Shown here: positions 44,166 to 52,496 of the stretch, in pieces | Layout of the letters: every line of letters begins with the position of its first letter | How positions within the stretch are numbered: the stretch's first letter is position 1 | Position numbers and translations under genes: made by a program | The notes under the pieces: model-generated | Seen by the model: only the letters and a program-made list of their open reading frames with translations | Told to the model about the DNA's origin: nothing | Database searches by the model: none | From: Pantoea sp. alder81 | Lineage (GTDB): Bacteria; Pseudomonadota; Gammaproteobacteria; Enterobacterales; Enterobacteriaceae | Assembly: GCF_020179835.1 (NCBI RefSeq) | Contig: NZ_JAIUDA010000001.1 | Span: forward strand, 806,001-870,000 | DNA length: 64,000 nt | Direction: 5' to 3'

Positions 44166-44945
44166 ATGATGTCTCAGCCTAAAATCTGGCTTGGCGTTAG
44201 CCTGAAAATGTACTTCGGCTATCAGCAGACGCTGGACTGGTGCCGCAAAGTGGCCGGATTGGCGCAGCTGCCAGCGGTGAAGAACGGTGATGTCGGGTTG
44301 TTTGTCCTGCCTGCATACCCGGCTATTCCCGCCGTGGCTGAAATTTTCTCAAAAACGCCAGTGCGTTTTGGCGGTCAGGATGTCTGTCAGGCTGAAAATG
44401 GTGCCTGGACCGGTGAAGTTAGTGCCAGCATGTTGCAGGAACTCGGTTGCTCACTGGCCGAAATCGGGCACGCCGAACGTCGTCGCCATTTCCATGAAGA
44501 TAAAGCGCAGATCGCCGCCAAAGTAGCCATGTCGCTGCGCCACGGATTAACGCCAGTGCTGTGCATCGGTGAAGAACAGCAGGCCGAGCCTGAGCAGGCC
44601 ATCGCGCTGTGCGAGCTGCAACTGGCGGAAGCATTGGCCGATGCAGTGCAACAAGGTTTACGCGGCGAAGTGTTCTTTGCTTATGAGCCGCAATGGGCGA
44701 TTGGTGCCCCACAACCTGCACCCGATAGCTATATCCGTGCAGTGTGTTCTGGCCTGCAACAGCTGAAAACGCCGGATGGCATCACCTTGAAAATTATTTA
44801 CGGCGGCAGCGCCGGACCGGGGCTGATTCAGCGCCTGGGAGCAGACGTTAATGGCCTGTTCCTTGGCCGCTTTGCCCACGATCCGAATGCACTGGCGCAG
44901 ATCATTGAAGAAGCCAGCGCGCTGGCGAAGGAGATCCGTTCATGA
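44166..44945 (+). CDS. lerI: L-erythrulose 1-phosphate isomerase, triosephosphate-isomerase family
   Basis: A TIM-barrel isomerase of 259 residues built like triosephosphate isomerase. The catalytic Lys is in VSLKMYFG (WKMN in TpiA), the catalytic His is in EIGHAERRRHF (IGHSERR in TpiA), and the catalytic Glu is in FAYEPQWAIG. GGSAGPGLIQRLGADVNGLFLGR closes the phosphate site. The changed lysine loop separates it from housekeeping TpiA. With LerK and DerI it should turn L-erythrulose 1-phosphate into D-erythrulose 4-phosphate, as LerI/EryH do. AAGGAG precedes it, and its last four bases overlap oiaC. Confidence 0.88.
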   Translation: MMSQPKIWLGVSLKMYFGYQQTLDWCRKVAGLAQLPAVKNGDVGLFVLPAYPAIPAVAEIFSKTPVRFGGQDVCQAENGAWTGEVSASMLQELGCSLAEIGHAERRRHFHEDKAQIAAKVAMSLRHGLTPVLCIGEEQQAEPEQAIALCELQLAEALADAVQQGLRGEVFFAYEPQWAIGAPQPAPDSYIRAVCSGLQQLKTPDGITLKIIYGGSAGPGLIQRLGADVNGLFLGRFAHDPNALAQIIEEASALAKEIRS

Positions 44946-45760
44946 GCCGTATCGGACTCAGTACCTATGCCTTTTTCTGGCGCATGTCCAGCAAGGTCCC
45001 GCATCCGCTGACGCTGGAGCAGATGCTGCAGCAGACCGCCGAGATGGACGTGTCGGTGTTCCAGATTTGTGATTATCCGGCGATTGAAAGTTGGTCTGAC
45101 GAGCAGTTGCAGGATCTCCGTCATCTGGCCGACAAGCTGGGCATCACGCTGGAGCTGGGCACGCGTGGACTGGGCACCGCACATCTACGTCGCTATCTGC
45201 ACATGGCGAATATTCTCGATGCCCACGTGGTGCGCTCCATGTTCTACACCGCCGATCACCGTCCGTCACTCGATGAAGCGGCAGAGTTAATTGCGGCGGT
45301 GCTTCCTGATTTCGCGCGTCAGCAGGTGCGTCTGTGTCTGGAGACCTATGAGCAGGTCAACAGCGGCGCGATGATGTCGGTCATTAACAAGTTTCTGTCG
45401 CCTTGGTTGTGCGTGTGTCTCGATCCCGCCAACTGCGTGGCAGGACTGGAGTTGCCAGAACAGGTGATTGCCAATACGGCGGCCCGCGTCGGCAATTTGC
45501 ATATCAAAGACTTTGCCTTTACGCGTCGTGATGGCTGGGTCGGCTTTACCTATGCTGGTTGCCTGATGGGCGAGGGCTTACTGGACTATGACCGGATGAT
45601 CGCCAGCGTGCGCCCGGCAGAAAGAGAGATTAACCAAATCGTCGAACACTGGTTGCCGTGGCAGGACGATGCCGTGTTGACCTGCGAGCGCGAAGCCGAA
45701 TGGACGCGCCGCACCGTTGAATTCTTACGTAGTAAACAAGATCAGGAGTTATACCAATGA
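44942..45760 (+). CDS. oiaC: 3-oxo-isoapionate decarboxylase (xylose-isomerase-like TIM barrel)
   Basis: A 272-residue sugar-isomerase/epimerase-like barrel: MSRIGLSTYAFFWRMS, VSVFQICDYPAIE, LCLETYEQVNSGAMMSVINK, VCLDPANCVAGLELPEQV, RVGNLHIKDFAFTRRDGWVG and GCLMGEGLLDYDRMIAS. The Glu, Asp, His and Glu at these places form the metal site of the superfamily. Sequence alone says isomerase or epimerase. Its coupling to apnO (four-base overlap), lerI and lerK points to OiaC, which decarboxylates 3-oxo-isoapionate to L-erythrulose. An EryC-like tetrulose-phosphate epimerase is the alternative. Confidence 0.78.
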   Translation: MSRIGLSTYAFFWRMSSKVPHPLTLEQMLQQTAEMDVSVFQICDYPAIESWSDEQLQDLRHLADKLGITLELGTRGLGTAHLRRYLHMANILDAHVVRSMFYTADHRPSLDEAAELIAAVLPDFARQQVRLCLETYEQVNSGAMMSVINKFLSPWLCVCLDPANCVAGLELPEQVIANTAARVGNLHIKDFAFTRRDGWVGFTYAGCLMGEGLLDYDRMIASVRPAEREINQIVEHWLPWQDDAVLTCEREAEWTRRTVEFLRSKQDQELYQ

Positions 45761-46614
45761 GCAATGCATTGAAAACCATCACCGTAATTGGCGCAGGCGG
45801 CAAAATGGGTATGCGCATTTCTGCCAACTTCCAGAAAAGCGATTACCAGGTGTTTTACGTAGAGAACTCACCGAAGGCGCAGGAACAAGTGACGGCGCAA
45901 GGTCGTGAACTGTCAGATTCCGCCTCTGTAGTGCCGGTCAGTGACGTGGTGATTCTGGCCGTGCCGGATATCGTTTTGGGTAAAGTGTCTGAAGGTGTTG
46001 TGCCGCAGATGAAGGCTGGCGCGATCCTGCTGACGCTGGATCCAGCCGCAGCTTATGCAAACCTGATCGCCCATCGTGATGGCATCGAATATGCGGTGGC
46101 GCACCCATGCCATCCATCCGTCTTCCTTGAGCGCTACACCAAAGAAGAGCACGCGGATGCCTTCGGTGGTATCGCGGCGGTACAGCACGTAGCAGCGTCC
46201 TATGAAACCGGCTCCGATGCGCAGAAAGAAGAACTGAGCAAAGTGATCAGCGTGATGTATGGTCCGGTAGAAGCCGTGCATTGGGTGACTGTGACGCAGC
46301 TGGCCTATCTTGAGCCAACGCTGGTGGAAACCGTTGCCTGCATGGTGGGCGCATTTATGAAAGAAGCGCTGGATGAGACCGTGAAGCACAGCGGCGTGCC
46401 GGAAGAAGCCGCCAAAGCGATGCTGTATGGCCATATTCAGATCGCACTGGCAGTGGCCTTCCGCGCCACCAACCCGTTCTCTGATGCCTGCATGATCGCG
46501 ATGGAATACGGTCGCGAGAAGATTGTGAAGCCAGACTGGAAACAGATCTTCGATCAGAAAGAACTGGATATCGTGATTGCTCGCATGCTGAAAATCGACG
46601 CCATCAAGCGTTAA
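45757..46614 (+). CDS. apnO: D-apionate oxidoisomerase
   Basis: NAD-dependent enzyme of 285 residues. The N-terminal Rossmann fold reads ITVIGAGGKMGMRISANFQ with VVILAVPDIVLGKV. The C-terminal all-helical domain belongs to the phosphogluconate-dehydrogenase-C-like group (VAHPCHPSVFLERYTKEEHA, YLEPTLVETVACMVGAFMKE, PEEAAKAMLYGHIQIALAVA). ApnO oxidises and isomerises D-apionate to 3-oxo-isoapionate, the first intracellular step of apionate breakdown. The family resemblance plus the oiaC-lerK-lerI-derI neighbours make this assignment strong. It is last in the operon and followed by an imperfect hairpin. Confidence 0.82.
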   Translation: MSNALKTITVIGAGGKMGMRISANFQKSDYQVFYVENSPKAQEQVTAQGRELSDSASVVPVSDVVILAVPDIVLGKVSEGVVPQMKAGAILLTLDPAAAYANLIAHRDGIEYAVAHPCHPSVFLERYTKEEHADAFGGIAAVQHVAASYETGSDAQKEELSKVISVMYGPVEAVHWVTVTQLAYLEPTLVETVACMVGAFMKEALDETVKHSGVPEEAAKAMLYGHIQIALAVAFRATNPFSDACMIAMEYGREKIVKPDWKQIFDQKELDIVIARMLKIDAIKR

Positions 46615-46629
46615 GCGTGACGCAACCTG

Positions 46630-46664
46630 CGACTCGCCTCGCTGCTGTCTGGCGAAGCGAGTCG
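46630..46664. terminator. Hairpin after the apionate operon
   Basis: CGACTCGCCTCGC (46630-46642) pairs at 12 of 13 positions with GCGAAGCGAGTCG (46652-46664). It lies 16 bases after apnO and 57 before the regulator gene. Without a T run it may slow rather than end transcription. Confidence 0.5.
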
Positions 46665-46721
46665 TATCAATGATATAACTCCTTCCCTAAATCAGGTGTC
46701 ACGATACAAGACAGGTAACGG

Positions 46722-47687
46722 ATGGAAAAAAACACGCTTTCTCAGGACTCCGAGCTGCTGACAGAAATTGCGGTGGCCTATTATCAGGACGAAATCACCC
46801 AGGAGGAGATTGCGCGTAAGTTTGGGATATCCCGCATTAAGGTTGGCCGACTGCTTAAGCGCGCCCGCGAAGAGGGCATCGTCGAAATTAATGTGCGCTA
46901 CCATCCGGTGTTCAGTACGCGTCTGGAACAACAACTGCAAAACCGTTTCCCTCAACTGCAACGTGCCCTCATCGCACTGGATTCTCCGGACGATGAAGAA
47001 CAGCGTCGTCAGGTGGCGGCGTTAGTCTCAGCCCATCTTGCGCAATCATTAAAAGACAATGCCATTGTTGCTGTTGGGCAAGGGCGCAACGTCGCCGCTG
47101 TCGCCGATTATCCCGGCCAGGTGTCCACACGTAACTGCCTGTTCATCAGCGGTATTGGTGGAACTCATCGTCCTGGTGATGCGATTAATGCCGATCACAT
47201 CAGCCGTCGACTCGCCAAGAAGTTTGGCGGCATCAGTGAAACCCTGTACGCCCCCGCCTATGTTGAGAACCGCGCGCTGCGCGATGCCTTTATGCAGAAC
47301 GGCACCATCAAAGAGACGCTCGATCGTGCACGCAAAGCGGATGTCGCGCTGGTGGGTATCGGTGATATGAATGAAAACAGCTACATGGTGAAACTCGGCT
47401 GGTTTACGCCGCATGAGATCATTGATGCGCACGTTAATCAAGGTGTGACCGGGGATGTCGCAGGCTATGACTTCTTCAATTCACAGGGGCAGCATGTGGA
47501 TACGGTGATGAATGATCGCGTGATTGGTCTTAGCATCGAAGAACTGCGTAAAATTCCCTGCGTGATTGCGATTGCCTCCGAGAATACCAAAGCAATGGCG
47601 CTGCTCGGGGCACTGCGTACCGGCGCGATCGATATTGTTGCCACCACGGCGCAAAATATTCGGACGATTTTGAGTATGTCGCAGTAG
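46722..47687 (+). CDS. SorC-family transcriptional regulator of the apionate locus
   Basis: A 321-residue sugar-responsive regulator. The N-terminal helix-turn-helix is EITQEEIARKFGISRIKVGR and LLKRAREEGIVEINVRYHP. The C-terminal sugar-phosphate-binding domain has DNAIVAVGQGRNVAAVADYP, FISGIGGTHRPGDAINADHI, RKADVALVGIGDMNENSYMV and GYDFFNSQGQHVDTVMNDRV. SorC proteins usually sense the sugar phosphate made by the pathway they control. A tetrulose phosphate is likely here. The TGTTCA-type boxes at 40732-40756 and 40920-40932 are candidate targets. EryD-type regulators of erythritol operons belong to the same family. Confidence 0.88.
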   Translation: MEKNTLSQDSELLTEIAVAYYQDEITQEEIARKFGISRIKVGRLLKRAREEGIVEINVRYHPVFSTRLEQQLQNRFPQLQRALIALDSPDDEEQRRQVAALVSAHLAQSLKDNAIVAVGQGRNVAAVADYPGQVSTRNCLFISGIGGTHRPGDAINADHISRRLAKKFGGISETLYAPAYVENRALRDAFMQNGTIKETLDRARKADVALVGIGDMNENSYMVKLGWFTPHEIIDAHVNQGVTGDVAGYDFFNSQGQHVDTVMNDRVIGLSIEELRKIPCVIAIASENTKAMALLGALRTGAIDIVATTAQNIRTILSMSQ

Positions 47688-47906
47688 GGTATTATTTCAT
47701 GGCGGCACTAAGCGGTGCAGCTCTTTTGTCGCCATCCAATTTTCTTACTGCGCCTACTATTACGCCCATTCTCAGTTAACACTCCTTAAATTGAAAAACG
47801 TCACGAATTAATCATCATTATCTCCATAAATCTTATTCACATGTCACTTTAATGTATTCAAGCTCAGGTAAAAGAATATTAGGGCATATTAAAAGGAGTG
47901 AGACTG

Positions 47907-48681
47907 ATGGATGCAGCATTATTGGCCGGACAACAAAACCGTGCATGGAGCGATACTATGGTCAATCTCGAAGCACGCAATCTTATCCAGGCCGCGAATC
48001 GTGTAGGTTCACAGCATTTACGTGATGGCCTATCCCGGATCAAATTTATGCAAGAGATTAAGGGCTATATTGATCAGCAGTTTACTCTGGCCCGTAAGGC
48101 CAAGACTGATGAAGAATGTATGCTCTGTATTAAAAACTTGCGTGCTGAGCGTGACAGTTTAATTCAGCAATCAACGATGCTGAAGACCAGGGCCGCGCAA
48201 CTTTACGCCAAGGTTGAGTGGGTCAAAGAGAACGATCGCATTGTTGGCTATGTCATCAGTGCGGTGAAGGTGGTGCTATCAGGTTTGGCAATTGCAGGCG
48301 GTGTCGCGTTAGCTGGCACCATGACGCCCATTGGTATGTTAGTGGGTGCAACCCTCGTCATGGACGGTGTGAATGGGATTTCTCGTGAGGTGAACCATCA
48401 ATTGATGAATAAGCCTGAGTCACAAGGGGCTATTGCTGATGGCGCGATGCATGCTGCAGAATTTATGGGATTTAAAGCGGAAAGCGGACTTGTCTTCTAT
48501 AACACAGTGAGCCTTGCTGCGTAAACCTGGAACATGGCGACTTTTCCACTACCTGCCGAGTGACTATTACCGCAAGGTCAGTAGCATGAGCATGCCTAAG
48601 ATCACGATGAAAATGGTGGGGTATGGGTTAAAAGCGAAGATCATCGTTGATCTTATTGGCAATCAAGAACCACAACACTAA
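47907..48681 (+). pseudogene. DUF4225 protein gene with a frameshifting deletion near the 3' end
   Basis: The first 205 codons (to a stop at 48522-48524) match the DUF4225 family in style: LLAGQQNRAWSDTMVNLEAR, AKTDEECMLCIKNLRAERDS, a hydrophobic stretch IVGYVISAVKVVLSGLAIAG, then AESGLVFYNTVSLAA. The family's usual C-terminus continues in the +1 frame from 48514: LLRKPGTWRLFHYLPSDYYR and KVSSMSMPKITMKMVGYGLK to a TAA at 48679-48681. About ten codons between SLAA and LLRKP appear lost. ATG 47907 has AAGGAG eight bases before it. The gene is AT-rich relative to its neighbours and convergent with a small membrane-protein gene. Function unknown. Confidence 0.7.
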
Positions 48682-48989
48682 CGCTGCTTTTTATGAAACT
48701 GCCATGATTTCCAGGCCAAAACCGGAGGTTGAAAAAACCAGGTGATGGCCAGGGCGACGATCAGTGCAATGCCCATTGAAATGAGGTTTTCTCGTGAGGC
48801 GATGAATAGCGTAATGATATAAATCAGCACCAGACCAGACGTCAATAATAATGCAGACTGGAAGCGTTTAGACAAGTCGCTAATGACGTTATCGAGCGTT
48901 AATTGGTTATTTCTTTGGTATCTATTGAGTTTCAGAACGTCTTTCTGAGTAAATCCGGAATCCAATAATGTCTGTTCGTTGGTGGCCAT
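48678..48989 (-). CDS. Small two-helix membrane protein, partner of the DUF4225 gene
   Basis: A 103-residue protein starting MATNEQTLLDSGFTQKDVLK with a charged N-terminal half (LDNVISDLSKRFQ). Two hydrophobic helices follow (SALLLTSGLVLIYIITLFI and GIALIVALAITWFF), then a basic tail KSWQFHKKQR. I do not recognise a named family. Its stop overlaps that of the convergent DUF4225 gene, so the two probably travel together; an immunity-type role is possible but unproved. An in-frame TTG at 49010 would add seven residues; ATG 48989 is preferred though its GAGG site is 11 bases away. Confidence 0.65.
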   Translation of the reverse strand: MATNEQTLLDSGFTQKDVLKLNRYQRNNQLTLDNVISDLSKRFQSALLLTSGLVLIYIITLFIASRENLISMGIALIVALAITWFFQPPVLAWKSWQFHKKQR

Positions 48990-49165
48990 CAGTCTTGCAT
49001 CCTCACTCAATGGGGTATTTATCCGAGACTACCACAGAATAATGCCAATTTTATCGTCATGTTATCTGAGATTTATTTCAGTCACTCAACCGTCACTTCA
49101 GCAACATAAATCCTTCATTTCCCTGAGCTAGCTTACCGCCATTCTGTTTTCAGGACTGCGGATGC

Positions 49166-50269
49166 ATGAGCCACCTTTCGCTACATCACATCACTAAAGC
49201 CTGGGGCGATAAAATTGCCCTTAATGACATCACCTTTGATGCTGCAGAAGGGAGCTTTGTTGCATTGCTTGGGCCATCCGGCTGTGGCAAATCCACGCTG
49301 CTGAGCACCATTGCCGGGCTGGAAACCGCCGATCGCGGCGAGATCCATTTCAGGCACAGCGATATCACTCATCTGCCTCCATCACAGCGCAAGCTCTCGA
49401 TGGTATTTCAATCCTATGCGCTGTTTCCACATCTGAATGTCCGCGAGAACCTGCTGTTTGGTTTAAAGGCGCGCAGTGAAGATAAGCAGACTTTTGCGGC
49501 CCGGCTTGAAGACGTTAGCAAGCTGATGGAACTGGATAAGTTGCTTGATCGTCTGCCGTCGCAGCTTTCTGGTGGCCAGCAGCAACGTGTGGCGTTGGGA
49601 AGGGCGGTTATCGCGAATAACAACCTGTGTCTGATGGATGAGCCACTGTCCAACCTCGATGCCAAGCTGCGCCAAAGCATGCGCCGTGAGATTCGTGCCT
49701 TACAGAAGAAGCTGGGGCTTACCATGCTGTATGTCACGCACGACCAGACCGAAGCGATGAGCATGGCGGACAGCATTATTCTGATGAATGACGGCCACAT
49801 TGAGCAACAAGGCACGCCGAACGATCTCTACAACAATCCTGCCACCGTCTTTGCCGCGCAGTTTATCGGCGCACCACCCATGAACATCTTGCCGTTGCAC
49901 AACAAAGATAACCGTCATTATCTGAGCCATTTGCAGGCGCCGGTGGTTGAGCAATGCGAAGAAATCGCTTTGAGTCTGGGCCTGCGCGCCGAGGATATTC
50001 AGCTGATTTCACCTGAACACGCTGCGTTAAAAGCTCGGGTGATCAGTTACGAATACATGGGCGCTGACACCTTGCTGGTGTGCCAACTGGCTGGCCTGGC
50101 CGATGCCATCACCGTAAAAGTGCCCGGCATGCAGCATTTTGTCGAGGATAGTCAGGTCGGCTTGCAGTGGTCCGCAGCCCGCCAATATCTGTTTTCCACC
50201 ACGACCGGCAAGCGCTGTGCGTCTGCTGAGCAACAGATGTTTGTTTCACAGAAAAAATACGCTGTTTAA
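49166..50269 (+). CDS. ABC importer ATPase, UgpC/MalK type
   Basis: Cytoplasmic ATPase subunit of a carbohydrate/phosphodiester importer, 367 residues. It has Walker A LLGPSGCGKST, a Q-loop in MVFQSYALFPH, the signature LSGGQQQRVALGRA, Walker B NNLCLMDEPLSNLDAKLR, the H-loop VTHDQTEAMSMAD and a C-terminal regulatory OB-like region (GLRAEDIQL). It is the first gene of an operon with binding protein, two permeases and a metallophosphoesterase. The ATPase-first order is unusual compared with E. coli ugpBAECQ. Confidence 0.93.
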   Translation: MSHLSLHHITKAWGDKIALNDITFDAAEGSFVALLGPSGCGKSTLLSTIAGLETADRGEIHFRHSDITHLPPSQRKLSMVFQSYALFPHLNVRENLLFGLKARSEDKQTFAARLEDVSKLMELDKLLDRLPSQLSGGQQQRVALGRAVIANNNLCLMDEPLSNLDAKLRQSMRREIRALQKKLGLTMLYVTHDQTEAMSMADSIILMNDGHIEQQGTPNDLYNNPATVFAAQFIGAPPMNILPLHNKDNRHYLSHLQAPVVEQCEEIALSLGLRAEDIQLISPEHAALKARVISYEYMGADTLLVCQLAGLADAITVKVPGMQHFVEDSQVGLQWSAARQYLFSTTTGKRCASAEQQMFVSQKKYAV

Positions 50270-50296
50270 CCGTTGTTTTTCGCCCAAGGGATAATC

Positions 50297-51574
50297 ATGT
50301 CTGCGATTCGTTACTCACGTCTGGCCTCTGCTTTACTGCTCTGCACTACGGTTTCCGCTTTTGCGGCCGATCCTGTCAAATTGCAGATGTACTATCCGAT
50401 TGCGGTGGGTGGCAAAGTCAGCCACACCGTGGACGCGCTGGTGGCTGATTTCGAAAAAGTGCATCCAGAAGTGAGCATTCAGCCGGTGTATACCGGTGAC
50501 TACGCCACCACTGTCACCAAAGCGCTGACCGCGTTTCGTGGTGGTAATGCGCCTCAGTTGGCCGTGATCGGCGACATCGAAGCGTATTCCCTGATTGATG
50601 CCGGTGCGATTGTCGCTGCCAGCGATCTGGCTTTGGGTGATGAAGGCAAAAAATGGATCGATGGATTCTACCCAGCGTTCCTGCGTCACATTGACGGCAA
50701 AGTCTGGGGCGTGCCTTTCCAGCGTTCAACGGTGGTAATGTACTGGAACAAGCAGGCCTTCGAAAAAGCCGGCCTGAATGGCGATACACCGCCGGCAAAC
50801 TGGCAGCAAGTGGTCGAGTTCAGTAAAAAGCTGACGGTGAAAGATGCTAACGGCGTGAGTCAGTGGGGTATCGAGATTCCTTCAACGCCTAACGGCTACT
50901 GGAACTTCCAGGGACTCTCTGCCACCAACGGCGGTCGTCTGGATAACGGTAAAGGCACCGCCGTGAACTTCAATACACCGGGCAACGTTGAGACGCTGCA
51001 GTGGCTGACCGACCTGGGTCAGAAAGAGGAAGTGTCACCAAAAGGCGCAATTGCCTGGGGTACCACGCCACAGGACTTTATCAGCGGTAAAACCGCCATG
51101 ATGGTCACCACCACCGGTAACCTGACCAACGTGCGCGATAACGCCAAATTCCCGTTTGGTGTGGCGATGCTGCCAGAAAAAACCCAGCGTGGCAGCCCAA
51201 CCGGCGGCGGTAACCTTTACGTGTTTAAGAATGCCTCACCAGAGCAGCAGAAAGCCGCGATGGAGTTTATCCGCTGGGTGACGTCACCGGAGCAGGCTGC
51301 GCGCTGGAGTATCGCGACCGGTTATGTGGCGACATCTCCGGCTGCATGGGACACCACGGTGATGAAAGACTACGTGAAAGAGGTGCCGCAGGCGCTGGTT
51401 GCGCGTGAGCAGCTCAAGTATGCCCAGCCGGAACTCTCGACCTATAACAGCGTCCAGATTCAGGATGCGTTGAACCATGCTGTCGAAGCGGCTGTGACCC
51501 AAGCGAAAACTCCGGCAGAAGCGCTAGAAGGTGCGCAGAAGCAAGCGGATCGTCTGTTAAAGTCCTACCAGTAA
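50297..51574 (+). CDS. ABC importer substrate-binding protein, UgpB-like
   Basis: Periplasmic binding protein of 425 residues with a signal peptide (LASALLLCTTVSAFA). The mature protein reads VKLQMYYPIAVGGKVSHTVD, then VPFQRSTVVMYWNKQAFEKA and GGGNLYVFKNASPEQQKAAMEF region. The YYPIAVGG opening and W/Y-rich middle resemble UgpB, which binds glycerol 3-phosphate and glycerophosphodiesters. ATG 50297 has AAGGG six bases upstream; an in-frame start at 50273 would precede the signal peptide with eight odd residues. The cognate phosphoesterase in the operon supports a phosphodiester ligand. Confidence 0.9.
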   Translation: MSAIRYSRLASALLLCTTVSAFAADPVKLQMYYPIAVGGKVSHTVDALVADFEKVHPEVSIQPVYTGDYATTVTKALTAFRGGNAPQLAVIGDIEAYSLIDAGAIVAASDLALGDEGKKWIDGFYPAFLRHIDGKVWGVPFQRSTVVMYWNKQAFEKAGLNGDTPPANWQQVVEFSKKLTVKDANGVSQWGIEIPSTPNGYWNFQGLSATNGGRLDNGKGTAVNFNTPGNVETLQWLTDLGQKEEVSPKGAIAWGTTPQDFISGKTAMMVTTTGNLTNVRDNAKFPFGVAMLPEKTQRGSPTGGGNLYVFKNASPEQQKAAMEFIRWVTSPEQAARWSIATGYVATSPAAWDTTVMKDYVKEVPQALVAREQLKYAQPELSTYNSVQIQDALNHAVEAAVTQAKTPAEALEGAQKQADRLLKSYQ

Positions 51575-51584
51575 CGGAAGCGCG

Positions 51585-52496
51585 ATGAGCACGATGATTG
51601 CCAGTACGCCACAGCGTCGCCCCGCATTTTGGTCGACGCAGCTTTATGGTTACCTGCTGATTTTGCCAGCACTGAGTTTTTTGCTGCTGTTCACCCACTA
51701 TCCAGCGGTGGCGACGATCTGGGAGAGTCTGTTCAGCGCTTCCCGTAATAATCATCCGGCCCAGTTTGTTGGGCTGGATAATTACATGGCTTTGCTGGAT
51801 GACGATATCTTCATCCAGTCGCTGTGGAATAACTTACTGTATGCACTTATCACCATTCCGCTGGCCGTCACGCTGGCTTTGATGATGGCGCTGGCCGTGA
51901 ACCGGCGTCTGGCGGCGAATTCGCTGGTGCGCGCCGCGTTCTTTATTCCTTCACTGCTCCCCATGATTGCCATCGCCAATCTGTGGCTGTTTTTCTATAC
52001 CCCGCAGCTCGGGCTATTAAACAAGTTGCTGGCACTGTTCTCACTGCCGGCCGTGAACTGGCTCGGTGAGCCGGGCACGTCGCTCTACTGTTTGATGGCG
52101 GTTTCTGTCTGGCGCGAGGCGGGCTTCTTTATGATTTTCTATCTCGCCGCGTTGCAACAGATCGATCCTCGCCTCAATGAAGCGGCGGCGATTGAAGGGG
52201 CCTCACGCGGTTACTTTTTCCGTCGTGTGCAATGGCCGCTGCTGATGCCGACCACGCTGTTTGTGTTGATCAATGCTTCGATGAATGCGTTCCGCATTGT
52301 CGATCAGGTGATTGCCATGACCAACGGCGGACCCAATAACAGCAGTAGTTTGCTGCTGTTCTATATCTATCGCACCGCATTCAGTTTCTGGGATATGCCT
52401 GCTGCTGCGGCGATGACCGTGGTGTTACTGGTGATCCTGGCGGCGATTGCGCTGATTAAATTTACGCTGCTGGACAAGCGAGCCCATTATCAATGA
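51585..52496 (+). CDS. ABC importer permease, UgpA/MalF type
   Basis: Inner-membrane permease of 303 residues with six helices. It carries the EAA loop EAAAIEGASRGYFFRRVQWPLL that contacts the ATPase. Other family text is GLDNYMALLDDDIFIQSLWN and MTNGGPNNSSSLLLFYIYRT. It overlaps the second permease by four bases, so the two are coupled as a heterodimer. The adjacent binding protein and phosphoesterase indicate an organophosphate substrate. Confidence 0.93.
   Translation: MSTMIASTPQRRPAFWSTQLYGYLLILPALSFLLLFTHYPAVATIWESLFSASRNNHPAQFVGLDNYMALLDDDIFIQSLWNNLLYALITIPLAVTLALMMALAVNRRLAANSLVRAAFFIPSLLPMIAIANLWLFFYTPQLGLLNKLLALFSLPAVNWLGEPGTSLYCLMAVSVWREAGFFMIFYLAALQQIDPRLNEAAAIEGASRGYFFRRVQWPLLMPTTLFVLINASMNAFRIVDQVIAMTNGGPNNSSSLLLFYIYRTAFSFWDMPAAAAMTVVLLVILAAIALIKFTLLDKRAHYQ

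Noticed and set aside
44166..44945. Housekeeping triosephosphate isomerase (tpiA)
   Set aside because: The lysine loop is SLKMYFG rather than NWKMN, and the gene sits among erythrulose-pathway genes, so LerI is the better reading.
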